From: Allorhizobium undicola ORS 992 = ATCC 700741
GTDB taxonomy: Bacteria; Pseudomonadota; Alphaproteobacteria; Rhizobiales; Rhizobiaceae
Reading direction: 5' to 3'
Length of the DNA: 64,000 bases
Assembly: GCF_000621665.1 (NCBI RefSeq)
Contig: NZ_JHXQ01000008.1
Coordinates: forward strand, 62,001 to 126,000
Each line of letters begins with the position of its first letter. Position 1 is the stretch's first letter. Below, one piece after another: positions 37,317 to 46,790 of the stretch. Under the pieces are notes generated by a model. It saw nothing but the letters and a program-made list of their open reading frames with translations, was not told where the DNA came from and did no database searches. The position numbers and the translations under genes are program-made.

Positions 37317-38141
37317 TCAATTGGCGGCAGGCTTGGCGCTGTCGCGGGCGGCCAATTGCTTCCAGCTATTCTGCTGGCCCATCATGGCGCGCAGATAGGC
37401 GAGGTTTGCGGCGGCCTGCTGCGGCGAAAGCTCTTGTGCGGCAATGCGTTCGGCCTCGTCATACCGGCCCTGAAGGCCCACCACCAGCGCCAGATTCTGC
37501 CGTACGCGGCTTTCGGCAGCAGGTTGCGCAAGGGCGCTGCGCAGATAGGTTTCAGCCGTCTTCAGGTCGCCCGTCAGCACATAGGACATGCCGAGATTGG
37601 ACAGGACGGAAGGCTCGTTAGGCTGCAATTGCAGCGCCTGCTGGTAGGCGGCGCGGGCCTCGCCGCTGCGGCCCATCTGGTCCAGCACGGCGCCCTGCGC
37701 GGAATAGAGTTTCCAGTCCGGCCGGTCGGGCGTTTGCGCCCGTGTAATGGTGGTGAGGGCCTGATCGAGCTGCCCGGCTGCGGCCTGGGCCTTGCCATAG
37801 GCGGCAAGGACCTGCCGGTCGGTGGGATTGGCAATGGCGATCTGCTGCATGACCGCCAGTGCCTGACTGCTTCGACCGTTCATTTGCAGCACATTGGCAT
37901 AGGCCATGCCGATGGCGGGATTTTTCGGGCTTTTCTCATAGGCGCGGCCCATGCTTTCCATGCTGGCGGAAAGCTCGGCAGCACTCATCTGCTCCAGCGG
38001 CCGTGTGCCTGCCGAGGGAATGGAGCCGGTGGCCATGCGGTCGGTGCGGGCGGTGGTATTGCAGCCGGCAAGCGTAAGCGCGGCTGCCGCCAGCAAGGCA
38101 GCGCCAAGCAGGCGATGCCCCGTGGTCCGGGACGGTCGCAA
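37317..38141 (-). CDS. tadD: TadD-like TPR lipoprotein
   Basis: The chosen TTG start gives 274 residues with a lipoprotein signal (LLGAALLAAAALTLAGC, Cys about 27). In-frame ATGs at 38285 and 38336 would put the lipobox at residue 75 or beyond, which would not be a normal signal, so the start is uncertain. Residues 70-250 are tetratricopeptide repeats, for example NPAIGMAYANVLQMNGRSSQ and EPSVLSNLGMSYVLTGDLKT. TadD proteins are outer-membrane assembly factors for the Tad secretin. It lies next to cpaA. Confidence 0.88.
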   Translation of the reverse strand: MRPSRTTGHRLLGAALLAAAALTLAGCNTTARTDRMATGSIPSAGTRPLEQMSAAELSASMESMGRAYEKSPKNPAIGMAYANVLQMNGRSSQALAVMQQIAIANPTDRQVLAAYGKAQAAAGQLDQALTTITRAQTPDRPDWKLYSAQGAVLDQMGRSGEARAAYQQALQLQPNEPSVLSNLGMSYVLTGDLKTAETYLRSALAQPAAESRVRQNLALVVGLQGRYDEAERIAAQELSPQQAAANLAYLRAMMGQQNSWKQLAARDSAKPAAN

Positions 38142-38488
38142 CGCGGCACCGCACCGCTGAGCGCCTTTCGATCCCGTTGAATGAAACCGGCGCTCGAGGG
38201 GGCTCTTCTTGAGCCATGCTCCCGGCCACAGTCGCAAAGCGGTCGAATTAGGCCCTGAATGCCCGAGAAAAGAAATGCCTGCCATGCCGATCCCCGAATC
38301 GCCGGGATTGCGCGCGCAATCCGTATGACTCAGCAATATTCTGTTAACCCTAACGGATCGTTAACGATCTATTTCAGCACGCCTGCTCCACGGTTTGGAC
38401 TTCCTTCAGGAACAGAAGGTAAAGTGCGCTCAAACACTTTCCACAACCGGCATCTGCCGGACTTCCGAGGTCAGGACAAAAGACGATC

Positions 38489-39877
38489 ATGGCGCAGTAT
38501 GAATATTTCCAGAGATCCTCTCCCTTTTTCACCAAGGGCGGCAAGAGCCTGCCTATCTTTGCCGTAACGCCTGCCCATATCGAAACGGCCACCATCGATC
38601 CCGTCGCGCTGGATTGGGCGCGCAAGGCGGGATACAAGGCCGAAACCGGATCGATGCTGCTCATCCCCACCAGCGACGGCCATCTTGGCGGTGCGCTTTT
38701 CGGGCTTGGCGCGCATCCGGCGGAAAATCCCTTCCTGACGGGCAAGCTTGCCCGCAGCCTGCCCGCGGGCGACTGGCACATTGAGACGGCGCCGCTGACG
38801 GCCAACCGTCTCATCCTGGGCTTTGGTCTGGGAAGTTATCGGTTCGACCGTTACAAGAGCGACAAGGGCGACATGCCTCGCCTGCTCATTCCCGCTGATG
38901 CCGATGCAAACGAGATGAAGCGGCAACTGGCCGGGGTTTTTCTGGCCCGCGACCTCATCAACACCCCGACCAACGACATGGGACCGGACAATCTGGAAAA
39001 GGCCTTCCGGGCGCTGGCCGACCACTACAAGGCAGAGGTCTCGGTCATAACGGGCGAAAACCTGTTGACCCATAATTTCCCGCTCGTGCATACGGTTGGC
39101 CGCGCCAGCAGCCAGGCGCCGCGCCTGATGGAGCTGCGCTGGGGCAAGAAAGGCCATAAAAAGGTAACGCTGGTCGGCAAGGGCGTGTGCTTCGATACCG
39201 GCGGACTGGACATCAAGCCATCTTCCTCCATGGCGCTGATGAAAAAGGACATGGGGGGCGCCGCCAATGTCATGGGGCTTGCGCTGATGATCATGGACGC
39301 CAAGCTGAAGGTGGATCTGCGGGTCATCATCCCCACGGTGGAGAATTCCATCGCTGGCAATGCTTTCCGTCCCGGTGACATTTACCCCAGCCGCAAGGGG
39401 CTGACGGTGCAGATCGACAATACCGATGCGGAGGGACGCCTGATTCTGGCCGATGCCCTGACCTATGCCGACGAAGACCAGCCGGACCTCCTCATCGACA
39501 TGGCCACATTGACCGGGGCGGCGCGCGTGGCGCTTGGCCCGGATCTGCCCGCCTTCTTCAGCAATGACGACGAACTGGCCTACGAGATTTCCGAGGCAAG
39601 CCTTGAAACCGACGACCCGGTCTGGCGGCTGCCTTTGTTCGCTGGCTATGAAAAAATGCTGAAAACCCAGATTGCCGACCTCACCAACGCCCCATCCGGC
39701 GGCATGGCGGGGGCGATCACGGCAGCGCTGTTCCTCAAGCGCTTCGTGACCAATACCACCAACTGGGCGCATTTCGATATTTTCGGCTGGTCATCGCAGG
39801 AGCGTCCGCACGCCCCGGTCGGTGGCGAGGCCCAGGCCATCCGCGCCCTTTACCGGCATATTTCGAATTTGGGGTAA
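38489..39877 (+). CDS. Leucyl aminopeptidase, M17 family
   Basis: A 462-residue protein. The C-terminal catalytic domain includes the di-metal and active-site motifs VGKGVCFDTGGLDIKPSSSM, KKDMGGAAN and NTDAEGRLILADAL. The N-domain is shorter and diverged from PepA of E. coli, as in the PepB-like alphaproteobacterial subgroup. It removes N-terminal residues from peptides in the cytosol. It is divergent from tadD, with 150-350 bases between depending on the tadD start. A tandem palindromic array begins two bases after its stop. Confidence 0.93.
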   Translation: MAQYEYFQRSSPFFTKGGKSLPIFAVTPAHIETATIDPVALDWARKAGYKAETGSMLLIPTSDGHLGGALFGLGAHPAENPFLTGKLARSLPAGDWHIETAPLTANRLILGFGLGSYRFDRYKSDKGDMPRLLIPADADANEMKRQLAGVFLARDLINTPTNDMGPDNLEKAFRALADHYKAEVSVITGENLLTHNFPLVHTVGRASSQAPRLMELRWGKKGHKKVTLVGKGVCFDTGGLDIKPSSSMALMKKDMGGAANVMGLALMIMDAKLKVDLRVIIPTVENSIAGNAFRPGDIYPSRKGLTVQIDNTDAEGRLILADALTYADEDQPDLLIDMATLTGAARVALGPDLPAFFSNDDELAYEISEASLETDDPVWRLPLFAGYEKMLKTQIADLTNAPSGGMAGAITAALFLKRFVTNTTNWAHFDIFGWSSQERPHAPVGGEAQAIRALYRHISNLG

Positions 39878-39879
39878 AA

Positions 39880-40033
39880 GCATTTTCAGGAAAAGTGGCC
39901 GCCGGTTTTCCGTCCGGAAATGCGTGAAGGAAATGCATTTTCAGGAAAAGTGGCCGCCGGTTTTCCGTCCGGAAATGCGTGAAGGAAATGCATTTCCAGG
40001 AAAAGTGGTTGCCGGTTTTCCGTTCGAAAATGC
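39880..40033. repeat. Tandem array of three 55-bp palindromic units
   Basis: Units start at 39880, 39935 and 39990. Units 1 and 2 are identical and unit 3 is diverged and slightly truncated. Each contains GCATTTTCAGGAAAAGTGG and CCGTCCGGAAATGC, the inverse-orientation counterpart of the array at 28291. Confidence 0.85.
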
Positions 40034-40062
40034 CCGTGCTGCGTCAGCCGATGAAAATGAGA

Positions 40063-40095
40063 GGCGGTTCCAAATGTCTGGAGCCGCCTTTTTCC
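40063..40095 (+). terminator. Rho-independent terminator
   Basis: Arms GGCGGTTCCA / TGGAGCCGCC (one mismatch) with a short loop, followed by TTTTT. It probably ends aminopeptidase transcription after the repeat array. The rest of the 40096-40489 gap shows no gene. Confidence 0.75.
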
Positions 40096-40251
40096 TTGGT
40101 GGGGCAGAACGGCATTTCCAAGGGGTGCGGCTTCGAAACCGGCTTTGACAGTCTGTTCTCTGATTATTGACAGTGGTCTCTCCGCGGTGCGGCGCAGCAT
40201 CCGGCTTGCAACCGCCTCCGGGACTATAGCCGGCTTCGCATACGGCTCCGG

Positions 40252-40282
40252 TTGCCGGAGCATGGCGCAAAACCCTTATAAT
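40252..40282 (+). promoter_or_regulatory. Candidate promoter for the YceI gene
   Basis: A perfect TATAAT (40277-40282) has TTGCCG 19 bases upstream, about 210 bases before the yceI start. The AT-rich leader 40300-40489 has no convincing gene; a 64-codon frame there has no family features. Confidence 0.35.
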
Positions 40283-40489
40283 GCAGGGTAGATGAGAAGA
40301 CATTGAATAATAGAAATTCTGACCATTCTCCTTTTGCGCGCGTCAATTTCAAGACCACTATAAATGTTATAATTATCAATCGTTTCACCTTCGACGCCGC
40401 GAGGGGTTCCCGTTCAATTTTTCTTCAGTTTACAGTGAGCTTTTCATTTCCAATCTATTTCGAGCAACAGCAATTGGAGCGATATATTT

Positions 40490-41152
40490 ATGCGTAATAT
40501 TCGAAATATTGTCCTCTCCTGCGCCGCCCTTGTTGGCGTTTGCGGATTGACATTACCTTCTGCCGCCATGGCCGAGGATGCCAAGGCCGCCGCAGGCGTT
40601 TACAAGCTGGATCCGACGCATACCGCCCTTTTGTGGTCGGTCCGGCATAATGGCATATCGAATTACACGGCCCGCTTCGGCAAGGTCGAGGCCACCTTGA
40701 AGCTCGACCCCGCCCGCATTGAAAGCTCGAAGATCGAGGTCAGCATCGATCCGACCTCCGTCGATGTGCCTTATCCGGCTGACTACAAGGGCAGCCATGC
40801 CAATTCGCCCTATGCCAGCTGGCCCGAGGAAATCAGCCGCAACGAAAAAATGCTGAATAGCGACAAATTTCCCAAGATCACCTTCACCTCCACGTCCGTG
40901 AAGCGCACCGGCGACAACACCGCCGATGTCACGGGCGACCTGACCTTTCTGGGTGTCACCAAGCCCGTCACACTGAAGGCAAAGCTGGAAGGCGCGCTGG
41001 ACAGCCACCCCTTCGCCGGCGTGCCGGCCGTGGCCTTCGCAGCCGAAGGAACCTTCGACCGGACCACCTTCGGTCAGCCGGTGGGCTTTGTCGGAAAGGA
41101 TGTCACGATCCGCTTCGACGGTGAATTCATTCAGGATCCGCAGGCCAAGTAA
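40490..41152 (+). CDS. YceI family periplasmic protein
   Basis: A 220-residue protein with a signal peptide (cleavage near SAAMA|ED, residue 28) and a full YceI lipocalin-like domain: YKLDPTHTALLWSVRHNGISN at the start and ITFTSTSVKRTGDNTADVTGDLTFLGVTKPV (residues about 129-160) in the middle. YceI proteins bind isoprenoid lipids such as polyprenyl quinones. The next gene is a cytochrome b561 fused to a second YceI domain, suggesting a shared quinone-related function. Confidence 0.92.
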   Translation: MRNIRNIVLSCAALVGVCGLTLPSAAMAEDAKAAAGVYKLDPTHTALLWSVRHNGISNYTARFGKVEATLKLDPARIESSKIEVSIDPTSVDVPYPADYKGSHANSPYASWPEEISRNEKMLNSDKFPKITFTSTSVKRTGDNTADVTGDLTFLGVTKPVTLKAKLEGALDSHPFAGVPAVAFAAEGTFDRTTFGQPVGFVGKDVTIRFDGEFIQDPQAK

Positions 41153-41355
41153 TATCCTGACCGAGCCACTCGAAAAGGGAAGCGGCGGCAATTTCTTCCG
41201 CTCTTCTTCTTCATTGCGAATGCAGTTGCATTTTCTACTCCCTTGAAAAATGCGGCGGCTTGAGCGCGCGCCCCCGAAGCACTCCCGTTTCGGGGGCGCG
41301 CAGTCGTTCCTGCCGCAATGCCCCCACCTGAAACGCTGCCCCGGAAGGCCCGATC

Positions 41356-42684
41356 ATGAACATGCAGCATCGCCCCGCACTTTCCCGTCCGGACCGCGCC
41401 ACCCGCTACAGCCTGGTGGCCATTGCCCTGCACTGGACCATTGCGCTCCTGATCGTTTCCATGATCCCGATGGGATGGTGGATGGTCCGGGCCATTTCCC
41501 GCCCTGAAAGCCAGCAGCTTGCCTACCAGCTTTTCCAGCTGCACAAATCCATCGGCTTCGCAATTCTGGCGCTGACACTGCTGCGCATCCTGTGGCGGCT
41601 TACCCACCGTCCACCGCCCATGCCCGACGGCATGAAACCATGGGAACGCTTTCTGGCCCATGCCACGCATATGGCCTTTTATGCCTTCATGCTGGCCTTG
41701 CCGCTGACGGGCTGGCTTTATGTCTCCTCAGGCTGGGCAATTGCCACCGACAAGCCTCTGGAGGTCGCCACATCCTGGTTTGGCCTCTTCACCATTCCGC
41801 ACCTGCCCGGCCTTGAGGGCAATCGCGCCGTGGCCTTTGGCGCCATGGGCGCCCATGCCTGGATGGCCTATGGCGGGACGGTGCTGATCTGTCTTCATGC
41901 CGGTGCCGCGCTCAAGCATCATTTCATCGAGCGCGACGGTGTGCTGGCGCAGATGCTGCCATTGCTGCGGCAAAAAATGATAGCCAGCAGCGCTGGTCAG
42001 CACGGCCGCCCTGCGGTCATTGCCGGTTTCGCCGCCATTCTCTGTCTGGGGCTTGCCGGCGGCCTGAGCAATCGTCCCGGCCCCCTGTCGCTGCTTGAAA
42101 GCGAAGCATTGGCGCCTGCCACCACGGACGCTCCCGTCAATGCACCGGCAACGCCGGTTTCTGCCTCTCATGCTTCGGCGACCGCTCCGCTCTGGACCGT
42201 GGTCAAGGCGCAATCCAGCATCGGTTTCAGCGGCACTCATGCAGGCAAGGCCTTTACCGGCCGCTTCGACGACTGGAGCGCTGAAATCCATTTCGACCCC
42301 GCCCGCCTCGATGCCTCCGGCGCTACGGTGACGGTGAAGACCCTCTCGGCCAGGACGGGCGATCCGACGCAGGAAGGTTCTCTCAAAAATGGCGAATGGT
42401 TCAATTCCGCCCGCTTCCCGGATGCGGTCTTCACCACCACTGCCATTCGCTCCCTCGGTCAGGACCGCTATGAGGCCGAGGGAACGCTGAGCGTGAAGAA
42501 CAAGCCCGTGCCGGTGCTGCTGCCGTTCAGTTTGCGCATGACCGGTGGGAAGGCGCATATGGAAGGCAGGCTCCAGCTTTCGCGAGAGGCGCTCAATCTG
42601 GGCATGTTCTCCGACCCCGCCGCCGAATGGGTGTCGAAGCTGATCGATGTGAGCATTACCGTCGAGGCCGAGCGCGCCGGTTGA
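41356..42684 (+). CDS. Cytochrome b561 fused to a YceI domain
   Basis: A 442-residue fusion. Residues 12-190 form a four-helix cytochrome b561 of the CybB type with candidate haem ligands H26, H63, H102/H105 and further histidines. A helix near 215-235 and an Ala/Pro linker lead to a C-terminal YceI domain (about 275-440, WTVVKAQSSIGFSGTHAGKA, DRYEAEGTLSVKNKPVPV). Haem b561 exchanges electrons with quinone, and YceI binds polyprenyl quinone-like lipids. The domain pairing therefore suggests quinone-linked redox or superoxide scavenging at the periplasmic face. It lies 203 bases downstream of the YceI gene. Confidence 0.92.
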   Translation: MNMQHRPALSRPDRATRYSLVAIALHWTIALLIVSMIPMGWWMVRAISRPESQQLAYQLFQLHKSIGFAILALTLLRILWRLTHRPPPMPDGMKPWERFLAHATHMAFYAFMLALPLTGWLYVSSGWAIATDKPLEVATSWFGLFTIPHLPGLEGNRAVAFGAMGAHAWMAYGGTVLICLHAGAALKHHFIERDGVLAQMLPLLRQKMIASSAGQHGRPAVIAGFAAILCLGLAGGLSNRPGPLSLLESEALAPATTDAPVNAPATPVSASHASATAPLWTVVKAQSSIGFSGTHAGKAFTGRFDDWSAEIHFDPARLDASGATVTVKTLSARTGDPTQEGSLKNGEWFNSARFPDAVFTTTAIRSLGQDRYEAEGTLSVKNKPVPVLLPFSLRMTGGKAHMEGRLQLSREALNLGMFSDPAAEWVSKLIDVSITVEAERAG

Positions 42685-42702
42685 TGATGCGGGCCTCTTA
42701 TA

Positions 42703-42728
42703 CCAAGGGTCATGTTCAATAACCCTTG
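42703..42728. repeat. AAGGGTCAT...ATAACCCTT palindrome
   Basis: A short inverted repeat CAAGGGT/ACCCTTG just after the b561-YceI stop. A similar hairpin follows lepA (46550-46576), and a related GAGTCATTGAAAATGACTC lies at 22489-22507. It is possibly a terminator. Confidence 0.5.
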
Positions 42729-42837
42729 ATATTGCCGCTTGCTTGCTGCTGCGCAAAACCCTTGCGCCGCGGCCTTGCGTGGGTCACTATGAAACGGATA
42801 CGAAACGACGAAAGCGTTGCGATGATCCGGTCAGATC

Positions 42838-43188
42838 ATGCCTCTTGATCCCACCCCTACGGCAGCACTTGGGCTATGGCACCATGTGACGCTGTTGCAG
42901 GTCAAGGACGATGCACGCGACCTGACGCTGCGCCAGCTCGCTATTCTGCTGCATGTTTACCTCGTGCCACCACCGCATACGGTGCGCGGCCTTGCGGGCA
43001 CGCTGAACGTCACCAAGCCGGTCATTACCCGCGCCCTCAACACCATGGGCGAGATGGGGCTGGTGGACCGGGTTCGTGACGATCTGGATCGCCGCAATGT
43101 ACTGGTCAAGCGCACGGTTGCCGGTGCATTATATCTTGAAAAGCTGGGCGATCTGATTATCCAGCAGGCCCGGATGATGAGAGGCTGA
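42838..43188 (+). CDS. MarR family transcriptional regulator
   Basis: A 116-residue winged-helix protein. The core LTLRQLAILLHVYLVPPPHTVRGLA is followed by the recognition helix TKPVITRALNTMGEMGLVDR and a wing DDLDRRNVLVKRT. It is shorter than classic MarR, lacking some dimerisation helix. Its stop is one base before the NlpC/P60 gene, so the two are coupled. The ligand and targets are unknown. Confidence 0.85.
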   Translation: MPLDPTPTAALGLWHHVTLLQVKDDARDLTLRQLAILLHVYLVPPPHTVRGLAGTLNVTKPVITRALNTMGEMGLVDRVRDDLDRRNVLVKRTVAGALYLEKLGDLIIQQARMMRG

Positions 43189-43189
43189 G

Positions 43190-44080
43190 ATGACGATAAC
43201 CCTAGACCGGCGGCTGAATGCCTTTCGCCCGGACCTTGCCGAATGTGCCCTTGAGGGTCTGGTCGAGGCCAAGCAATTCACGGCGGGAACGGCGGCGCGG
43301 ATGGCTGCGCCCGTAACACCCCTGCGCCGCCGGCCAGACCGCGATGCCGGGATCGATACCGAAATCCTGATGGGGGAGGCTGTGACGGTGCTTGACCGCG
43401 CCGATGGCTGGGCCTGGGTCAAGGCAGCATCGGACGGCTATGTCGGCTATGTGCCGGAGGCCACAATTTCGGCGGCCCCACTGGCGGCGGCCCCACTGGC
43501 GGCGGAAAGCGCCCCCACCCATATTCTCGCCGTGCCGCGCAGTTTTCTTTATACCGGGCCGGATCTTCGCTTTCCCAATTCCACTGCAATCTCCATGGGC
43601 AGCCGTTTTGCCGTGGTCGGCGAGGCAGAAACGCGCGGCACGCGCTATTTTGCGCTATCCGATGGCTCATTCGTCATTGCCGCCCATTGCCAGCCAGTGG
43701 ACCAGCCGGTGGAAACCGATTTCGTGGCGCTTGCCGCACGGTTTCTGGAAACGCCTTATCTCTGGGGCGGGCGTTCCGGCTTTGGCATCGATTGTTCCGG
43801 CCTCGTCCAGCTTTGTCTGCTGATGACCGGCAAACACGCGCCACGCGACACCGACATGCAATATGCGAGCCTCGGAGAGCCCATCGCCCGCGAGGCTCTT
43901 TGCCGGGGAGACCTTGTATTCTGGAAGGGTCATGTGGCGATCATGGAAGATGAGGACACCATTCTTCATGCCAATGGCCACACCATGACGGTCGCCCGCG
44001 AGGGTTTTGAAGACGCCGTTAGCCGCATAGGCTGGCTTTACGATCAGCCGACCGGCTATCGCAGGCTTCGGGCATCATAG
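43190..44080 (+). CDS. NlpC/P60 family peptidase with SH3b domains
   Basis: A 296-residue protein. Two SH3-like segments (about 45-95 and 110-165) precede an NlpC/P60 domain with the catalytic cysteine in FGIDCSGLVQLCL (about residue 200) and the histidine in WKGHVAIMED (about residue 248). Such enzymes hydrolyse gamma-D-Glu-diamino-acid bonds in peptidoglycan peptides. No signal peptide is seen, suggesting a cytosolic muropeptide-recycling role. It is co-transcribed with the upstream MarR-type gene. Confidence 0.9.
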   Translation: MTITLDRRLNAFRPDLAECALEGLVEAKQFTAGTAARMAAPVTPLRRRPDRDAGIDTEILMGEAVTVLDRADGWAWVKAASDGYVGYVPEATISAAPLAAAPLAAESAPTHILAVPRSFLYTGPDLRFPNSTAISMGSRFAVVGEAETRGTRYFALSDGSFVIAAHCQPVDQPVETDFVALAARFLETPYLWGGRSGFGIDCSGLVQLCLLMTGKHAPRDTDMQYASLGEPIAREALCRGDLVFWKGHVAIMEDEDTILHANGHTMTVAREGFEDAVSRIGWLYDQPTGYRRLRAS

Positions 44081-44153
44081 TGTCGCCTTTCGCATAAGCC
44101 CTGCCCTTCCGCTTCACCTTTTCAATCCCCATATGGGAGTGAGGAGATTGACG

Positions 44154-44531
44154 ATGCAAAAAACAATCCTGACCCTGACCGTTCTGCTGCTTGGTGCCGG
44201 AATGCCGCTTGCCGCAAGCGCAACGGACGCCGCCACACCGAAGGTAAAAAGCTGGGCCGTGCCCTCCACGCCCTATCAGGACTTGCCGGGCGTGCGCTCG
44301 CAGGATGAGGTCAACCGGCAAAAGCTGCGATCCAGCTATAATTGCAGCAGCGAGACACAGCTTATGCAAGGCAGGGGTACGCGGGATTTTCACTATCTCG
44401 GCTCCGGTATGCCGCGCACCGTCTATAGCTGCACCACCGAGGACGGCGTGACCTTCAGCGGCACGGCCACGCCCAATGTGACCGGCGAATGGATCCCCGG
44501 CATCAACCCTCGTGACGATGTGGGCCGGTAA
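44154..44531 (+). CDS. Small exported hypothetical protein
   Basis: A 125-residue protein from MQKTILTLTV, preceded by GAGGAG; an upstream ATG seven codons earlier is less likely. A signal peptide is cleaved near ASA|TD (residue 23). The mature part has two cysteines (NCSSETQ and YSCTTED) that could form a disulfide, and a Gly/Asp-rich tail. No family is recognised. It is probably periplasmic. It follows the NlpC gene by 73 bases. Confidence 0.7.
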   Translation: MQKTILTLTVLLLGAGMPLAASATDAATPKVKSWAVPSTPYQDLPGVRSQDEVNRQKLRSSYNCSSETQLMQGRGTRDFHYLGSGMPRTVYSCTTEDGVTFSGTATPNVTGEWIPGINPRDDVGR

Positions 44532-44591
44532 GCCAATTGTCTTGCGTCTGACGGCTTTTCAGACGGAATGATATTTGCACGGTTTGCCCGC

Positions 44592-44711
44592 AAATGCGGG
44601 CTTTCCTTTTTCGCTTTCCCACGGAAAACCGCTTCACACTTTTCCTGGAAATGCGGGCTTTCTTTTTTCGCTTTCCTACGGAAAACCGCTTCACACTTTT
44701 CCTGGAAATGC
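44592..44711. repeat. Tandem palindromic array in front of lepA (57-bp period)
   Basis: Two units start at 44592 and 44649, followed by a partial third (AAATGCTC). Each contains ACGGAAAACCGCTTCACACTT and GGAAATGC, related to the 28291 and 39880 arrays. The array ends 15 bases before the lepA ATG and so forms much of its leader. Confidence 0.8.
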
Positions 44712-44726
44712 TCTATATGCCCAATC

Positions 44727-46547
44727 ATGAGCACACAAAATCGCACGCCGCTTGACCATATCCGCAATTTTTCCATCGTGGCCCATATCGACCACGGGAA
44801 ATCGACGCTGGCCGATCGCCTGATTCAGACATGCGGCGGCCTGGCCGAGCGTGAGATGAGCGAGCAGGTGCTTGATAGCATGGATATCGAGCGCGAGCGC
44901 GGCATCACCATCAAGGCCCAGACCGTGCGTCTGCACTATAAGGCCAATGATGGCGACACTTATGTGCTGAACCTCATCGATACGCCCGGCCATGTTGACT
45001 TTGCCTATGAAGTGTCGCGCTCGCTTTCAGCTTGCGAAGGCTCGCTTCTGGTGGTGGATGCCTCGCAGGGCGTGGAAGCGCAGACGCTGGCTAATGTCTA
45101 TCAGGCTATCGACAACAATCACGAGTTGGTGACGGTCCTCAACAAGGTGGATTTGCCCGCCGCCGAACCGGACCGGATCAAGGAGCAGATCGAAGAGGTC
45201 ATCGGCATCGATGCCTCGGACGCGGTGCTGATTTCGGCCAAGACCGGCCTCGGCATCCCGGATGTGCTGGAAGCCATCGTGCAGAAGTTGCCCGCTCCGA
45301 AGACCGGCGATGAGAAAGCCCCCTTGAAGGCCCTTCTCGTCGATAGCTGGTACGATACCTATCTCGGCGTCATGGTTCTGGTGCGCGTCATCGACGGCGT
45401 GCTGTCCAAGGGCCAGCAGATCCGCATGATGGGCACCGGCGCCCGTTACGGTGTGGAGCGCGTCGGCATTCTCACGCCGAAAATGGTCAATGTCGATAGC
45501 CTGGGCCCCGGCGAAATCGGTTTCATCACCGCCTCCATCAAGGAAGTGGCCGATACGCGCGTCGGCGATACCATTACCGATGACAAGCGCCCGACGGAAA
45601 AGGCGCTGCCCGGCTTCAAGCCTGCCCAGCCCGTGGTGTTCTGCGGCCTGTTCCCCGTCGATGCCGCCGATTTCGAGGATTTGCGCGCCGCCATGGGCAA
45701 GCTGCGCCTCAACGACGCCAGCTTCTCCTTCGAGATGGAATCGTCTGCCGCGCTCGGCTTCGGCTTCCGTTGCGGCTTCCTTGGTCTTCTGCATCTGGAA
45801 ATCATTCAGGAGCGGCTGGAGCGGGAGTTCAATCTCGATCTCGTCGCCACCGCGCCCTCCGTCGTCTATCAGATGACCCTCACCGACGGCACGGAAAAAG
45901 AACTGCACAACCCCGCCGACATGCCCGACGTGGTGAAGATCGAGGAAATCCGCGAGCCCTGGATCAAGGCCACGATCATGACGCCGGATGAATATCTCGG
46001 TGGCATTCTCAAGCTCTGCCAGGACCGCCGCGGCATCCAGACGGAACTGACCTATGTCGGCAATCGCGCGATGATTACCTATGAGCTGCCGCTCAACGAG
46101 GTGGTCTTCGACTTTTATGACCGCCTGAAGTCGATTTCCAAGGGCTATGCCTCCTTCGACTACAACATCATGGATTACCGCGAGGGCGATCTCGTCAAGA
46201 TGTCGATCCTCGTCAACGGCGATCCGGTGGATGCGCTGTCCATGCTTGTTCACCGCTCCGCAGCCGACCGCCGTGGCCGTGGCATGTGCGAAAAGCTGAA
46301 GGAACTGATTCCGCCGCACATGTTCCAGATCCCGATCCAGGCGGCCATCGGCGGCAAGGTCATTGCGCGCGAAACCGTGCGCGCCCTGCGCAAGGACGTG
46401 ACCGCCAAGTGCTATGGCGGTGACGCCACCCGCAAGCGCAAGCTGCTGGACAAGCAGAAGGAAGGCAAGAAGCGGATGCGTCAATTCGGCAAGGTGGAGA
46501 TCCCGCAGGAAGCCTTCATCGCCGCATTGAAGATGAACGACGAATAA
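44727..46547 (+). CDS. lepA: Elongation factor 4 (LepA)
   Basis: A 606-residue protein from [16 protein letters not shown]; the open frame runs further upstream but through the repeat array. GTPase motifs are [21 protein letters not shown] and NKVD. Domain II, the EF-G-like domains and the unique C-terminal domain ([20 protein letters not shown]) are complete. LepA back-translocates or remodels ribosomes under stress. It is monocistronic. Confidence 0.97.
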   Translation: MSTQNRTPLDHIRNFSIVAHIDHGKSTLADRLIQTCGGLAEREMSEQVLDSMDIERERGITIKAQTVRLHYKANDGDTYVLNLIDTPGHVDFAYEVSRSLSACEGSLLVVDASQGVEAQTLANVYQAIDNNHELVTVLNKVDLPAAEPDRIKEQIEEVIGIDASDAVLISAKTGLGIPDVLEAIVQKLPAPKTGDEKAPLKALLVDSWYDTYLGVMVLVRVIDGVLSKGQQIRMMGTGARYGVERVGILTPKMVNVDSLGPGEIGFITASIKEVADTRVGDTITDDKRPTEKALPGFKPAQPVVFCGLFPVDAADFEDLRAAMGKLRLNDASFSFEMESSAALGFGFRCGFLGLLHLEIIQERLEREFNLDLVATAPSVVYQMTLTDGTEKELHNPADMPDVVKIEEIREPWIKATIMTPDEYLGGILKLCQDRRGIQTELTYVGNRAMITYELPLNEVVFDFYDRLKSISKGYASFDYNIMDYREGDLVKMSILVNGDPVDALSMLVHRSAADRRGRGMCEKLKELIPPHMFQIPIQAAIGGKVIARETVRALRKDVTAKCYGGDATRKRKLLDKQKEGKKRMRQFGKVEIPQEAFIAALKMNDE

Positions 46548-46630
46548 CACCAAGGGTCATTGAAAATAACCCCTGGTAATCCCCCTTCGAATAACTCAAG
46601 CCTCTGCGGCAGGTGAGATATTCATTCCTT

Positions 46631-46664
46631 CAAGGTGAGGATGCGTTCGCATCTTCGAGCCTTG
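46631..46664. repeat. GATGCG-TT-CGCATC palindromic repeat, second copy
   Basis: Almost identical to 769-802, with CAAGG/CCTTG outer arms. It lies in the 46548-46900 gap, which also holds a lepA-distal hairpin and a Bru-RS-like element but no gene. Confidence 0.6.
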
Positions 46665-46790
46665 GTATAATCCGCCGCGATGACGATCCAGTCAGCGTGA
46701 TCCACGTTCGGAAATGCGGGAACCTAAAAGCTTGGAGCCTGTCCCGTGAAGCACTTCACCGGACAGGCTCTGAAAGCCCCTCGATTGCTC

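Noticed and set aside
40303-40497. 64-codon frame before the YceI gene
   Set aside because: It has an AT-rich leader composition, no ribosome-binding site and no recognisable family.
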